Of a DNA stretch of 60,000 bases, positions 59,701 to 60,000 are shown one piece after another. The translations under genes were made by a program, and so were the position numbers. Positions within the stretch are counted from its first letter, which is position 1; each line of letters begins with the position of its first letter. The notes under the pieces were generated by a model. That model did not search any database. It was not told where the DNA came from and saw nothing but the letters and a program-made list of their open reading frames with translations. The stretch is taken from the NCBI RefSeq assembly GCF_964355755.1, contig NC_092679.1:24492432-24552431 (forward strand), given 5' to 3'. The DNA comes from Antedon mediterranea (taxonomy: Eukaryota; Echinodermata; Crinoidea; Comatulida; Antedonidae).

Positions 59701-60000
59701 CTTGATGTACTCGTCATTGATGATATAGTACTTGTTGGTTCAGTTTCCATACTCAGTGACTGTGGTGACAATGCATCTGCTATGTAATTCTGATCCTCAA
59801 CATCTCCACTATTTTCAAAGATATCAAAAGCACTGCTATTTACACTTGCAGGATTTGAATCAAGAGTCAGATTAGTGTTATCATTCAGCCTTCCACCAGT
59901 TGTTGTGATTACCATGCCACTTTGCAAAAGAGAATCTTCCAAAGATACTGGCACTTGAGCCTCTGGCATTAACCCTCCATCTTGTAACAACTCCTCATTG
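43330..60000 (-). CDS. ELM2-SANT C2H2 zinc-finger corepressor (ZNF541/TRERF1/MIDEAS type), 5' partial
   Basis: Fourteen coding exons in the window: 60000-59654 (cut), 59378-59162, 51581-50955, 50696-49513, 48864-48822, 48658-48612, 48388-48296, 48074-47971, 47710-47629, 47468-47380, 46971-46834, 44796-44614, 44286-44078, 43762-43330. Phases agree throughout, giving at least 1264 aa. Domain order: disordered acidic/Ser-rich region; three linked C2H2 fingers (CPVCSKIF..., CIICAKSF..., CIVNNCGKSY...); a long Pro/Ser/Gln-rich region; a fourth finger (CSICKRKF); ELM2 (HINVGTDYQAVMPP, YAYHCLARAKGDME); SANT (WNLQERKAF...VEYYYRWKK); two more fingers; and a very acidic C-terminus. In this family ELM2-SANT recruits HDAC1/2 (MiDAC-type complexes), so a nuclear chromatin corepressor is expected. 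Which vertebrate paralogue it matches best cannot be decided by eye. The donor of the exon ending at 48296 is the least certain boundary. Confidence 0.85.
43937..44061. mobile_element. MITE related to the one at 38014
   Basis: Left end CAACACTATCAAACTTTG and right end TTTGACAGAGCT followed by TAA match the 38014-38113 family. The core ATATATGGACATGATGATGT is shared with 47283-47371. In the last intron of the zinc-finger gene. Confidence 0.55.
45167..45245 (+). mobile_element. Possible LINE 3' tail
   Basis: GCCTGCGGGTTCAGCTGGAA, then GGGTTACCCTC and ATAAATAAAGTTGAAATAAA resemble the 3' end of a CR1/L2-type LINE transcript. The rest of the 44797-46833 intron shows nothing recognisable. Confidence 0.3.
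46834..48658 (-). CDS. ELM2-SANT region exons
   Basis: Exons 48658-48612, 48388-48296, 48074-47971, 47710-47629, 47468-47380 and 46971-46834. ELM2 runs from HINVGTDYQA through LMWSPQYEHL and NLEYAYHCLARAKGD. SANT begins WNLQERKAFRDGYKSKGKDF and continues after an intron with VPTKTVKDLVEYYYRWKK. These modules bind and activate class I HDACs in known proteins. Confidence 0.82.
47283..47371. mobile_element. Partial MITE, same family
   Basis: Carries CATATATGGACATGATGATG and TCATATCACTACCATATTTG as at 43975-44020, plus CACACTAGTTTGA at the right end; the left terminus is missing. In the intron that splits SANT. Confidence 0.5.
49068..49326. repeat. 54-bp minisatellite, about five units
   Basis: Unit AACGTATTCCTCTCCACTAT plus GAATACCATACTAGTACAGT and AGTACCAACAATGT, in the intron between zinc-finger gene exons 49513 and 48864. 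Its open minus frame is a by-product of the 54-bp period. Confidence 0.9.
49513..50696 (-). CDS. Large exon: isolated finger 4 and Pro-rich linker
   Basis: Starts IDKVLDKRQPVECSICKRKF; the finger SMPALNGHMRLHGG resembles that of the later finger SKQALNGHIRVHGG. The rest is Pro/Ser/Thr-rich and presumably disordered, with one Lys/Glu-rich patch (EPEEPEKKKDD). Phase 2 in, phase 1 out. Confidence 0.82.
53795..54330. repeat. Diverged ~140-160-bp tandem repeat inside the 4.3-kb element
   Basis: Three to four copies with CACGTGCTTGGCTAATGA, CTCCTCCACATTGAGATCGC, GGCTCGGCGACTCC and GGGTTTTCCGAAA. Less AT-rich than the surroundings. No coding frame conserved across copies. Confidence 0.7.
54820..55040 (-). 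pseudogene. Possible PIF1-family helicase remnant
   Basis: Minus frame contains NRLWADVSLV, then KLLICIDEKNDN and LDLPIWVKFDSSSY. PIF1-type helicases of mobile elements have a similar stretch (N-LW-VGLVNGA-G-V then LP-VWVKFD-Y). The middle is diverged and no Walker motifs were found nearby, so this is a weak call; chance similarity is possible. Confidence 0.22.
56204..58246. other. Zinc-finger gene intron, no feature recognised
   Basis: AT-rich; small frames at 56448-56684, 57394-57642 and 57517-57702 have no domain or splice support. Confidence 0.4.
58247..58672. repeat. 69-bp minisatellite, about six units
   Basis: Unit GGATAGGTTGCATTTAATGG, then TCTCTTACCATCATGGGAAT and ACTACAGAAATCCTATCACT, with small indels (TATT, AAA). 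Since 69 is a multiple of three, a repeated frame stays open on the plus strand, but it lies antisense in an intron and is not called a gene. Confidence 0.92.
59162..59378 (-). CDS. Zinc-finger exon: C2H2 finger 1 and first half of finger 2
   Basis: Basic lead KAKKGRPRIGQGHRY (AT-hook-like GRPR), finger 1 CPVCSKIFGSSSALAKHKLI(H), and the first half of finger 2, CIICAKSFKRQDHL. The donor splits finger 2, which is completed 7.6 kb away as TGHLLTH. Acceptor tttttttcag, donor CT|gtaagt. Confidence 0.85.

Overview
The window is eukaryotic nuclear DNA from an AT-rich animal genome. Genes are split by GT..AG introns, gaps are long, and repeats are abundant (minisatellites, MITEs, tRNA-derived SINEs, CR1/L2-like LINE pieces, inverted-repeat elements). 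The gene content and a recurrent AGGCCTA-type motif suggest a marine invertebrate deuterostome, possibly an echinoderm such as a feather star. That assignment is an inference, not a demonstration.

Layout. (1) 1-12239, minus: a secreted multidomain serine protease gene, 3' end off the window. It has a signal-peptide exon, eight F5/8 type C (discoidin) domains built as four tandem pairs, two CCP/sushi modules and a trypsin domain. It carries frameshifts and an in-frame triplication of the catalytic-Asp segment. (2) 12240-14924: AT-rich, no gene seen. (3) 14925-25522, minus: a complete 12-coding-exon gene for a DDHD1-like intracellular phospholipase A1 (781 aa predicted), plus a 5' UTR exon. (4) 25775-30650: a ~115-bp satellite interrupted by a 4.0-kb fold-back element (26178-30215) with ~0.5-kb inverted arms around a ~2.2-kb, 30-bp minisatellite. 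(5) 30651-37300: no host gene seen; two tRNA-like SINE heads and an internally deleted CR1/L2-like LINE. (6) 37388-39130, plus: a five-exon gene for a 149-aa multi-pass membrane protein resembling TMEM72/Flower. (7) 39131-43329: no gene seen. (8) 43330-60000, minus: a large ELM2-SANT C2H2 zinc-finger gene of the ZNF541/TRERF1/MIDEAS type (HDAC corepressor scaffold), 5' end off the window. Its 7.6-kb intron holds a 4.3-kb inverted-repeat element with an ATGT target duplication.

The genes are unrelated in function and form no operon-like unit. The protease is predicted to be secreted, with adhesive/recognition modules; the DDHD protein is cytosolic or membrane-associated and acts on phospholipids; the zinc-finger protein is nuclear. 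Exon boundaries were placed by hand from splice dinucleotides, reading-frame phase and family similarity. Phases are consistent across the DDHD, membrane-protein and zinc-finger genes, whose total coding lengths are multiples of three. The protease gene breaks frame at three places described below.
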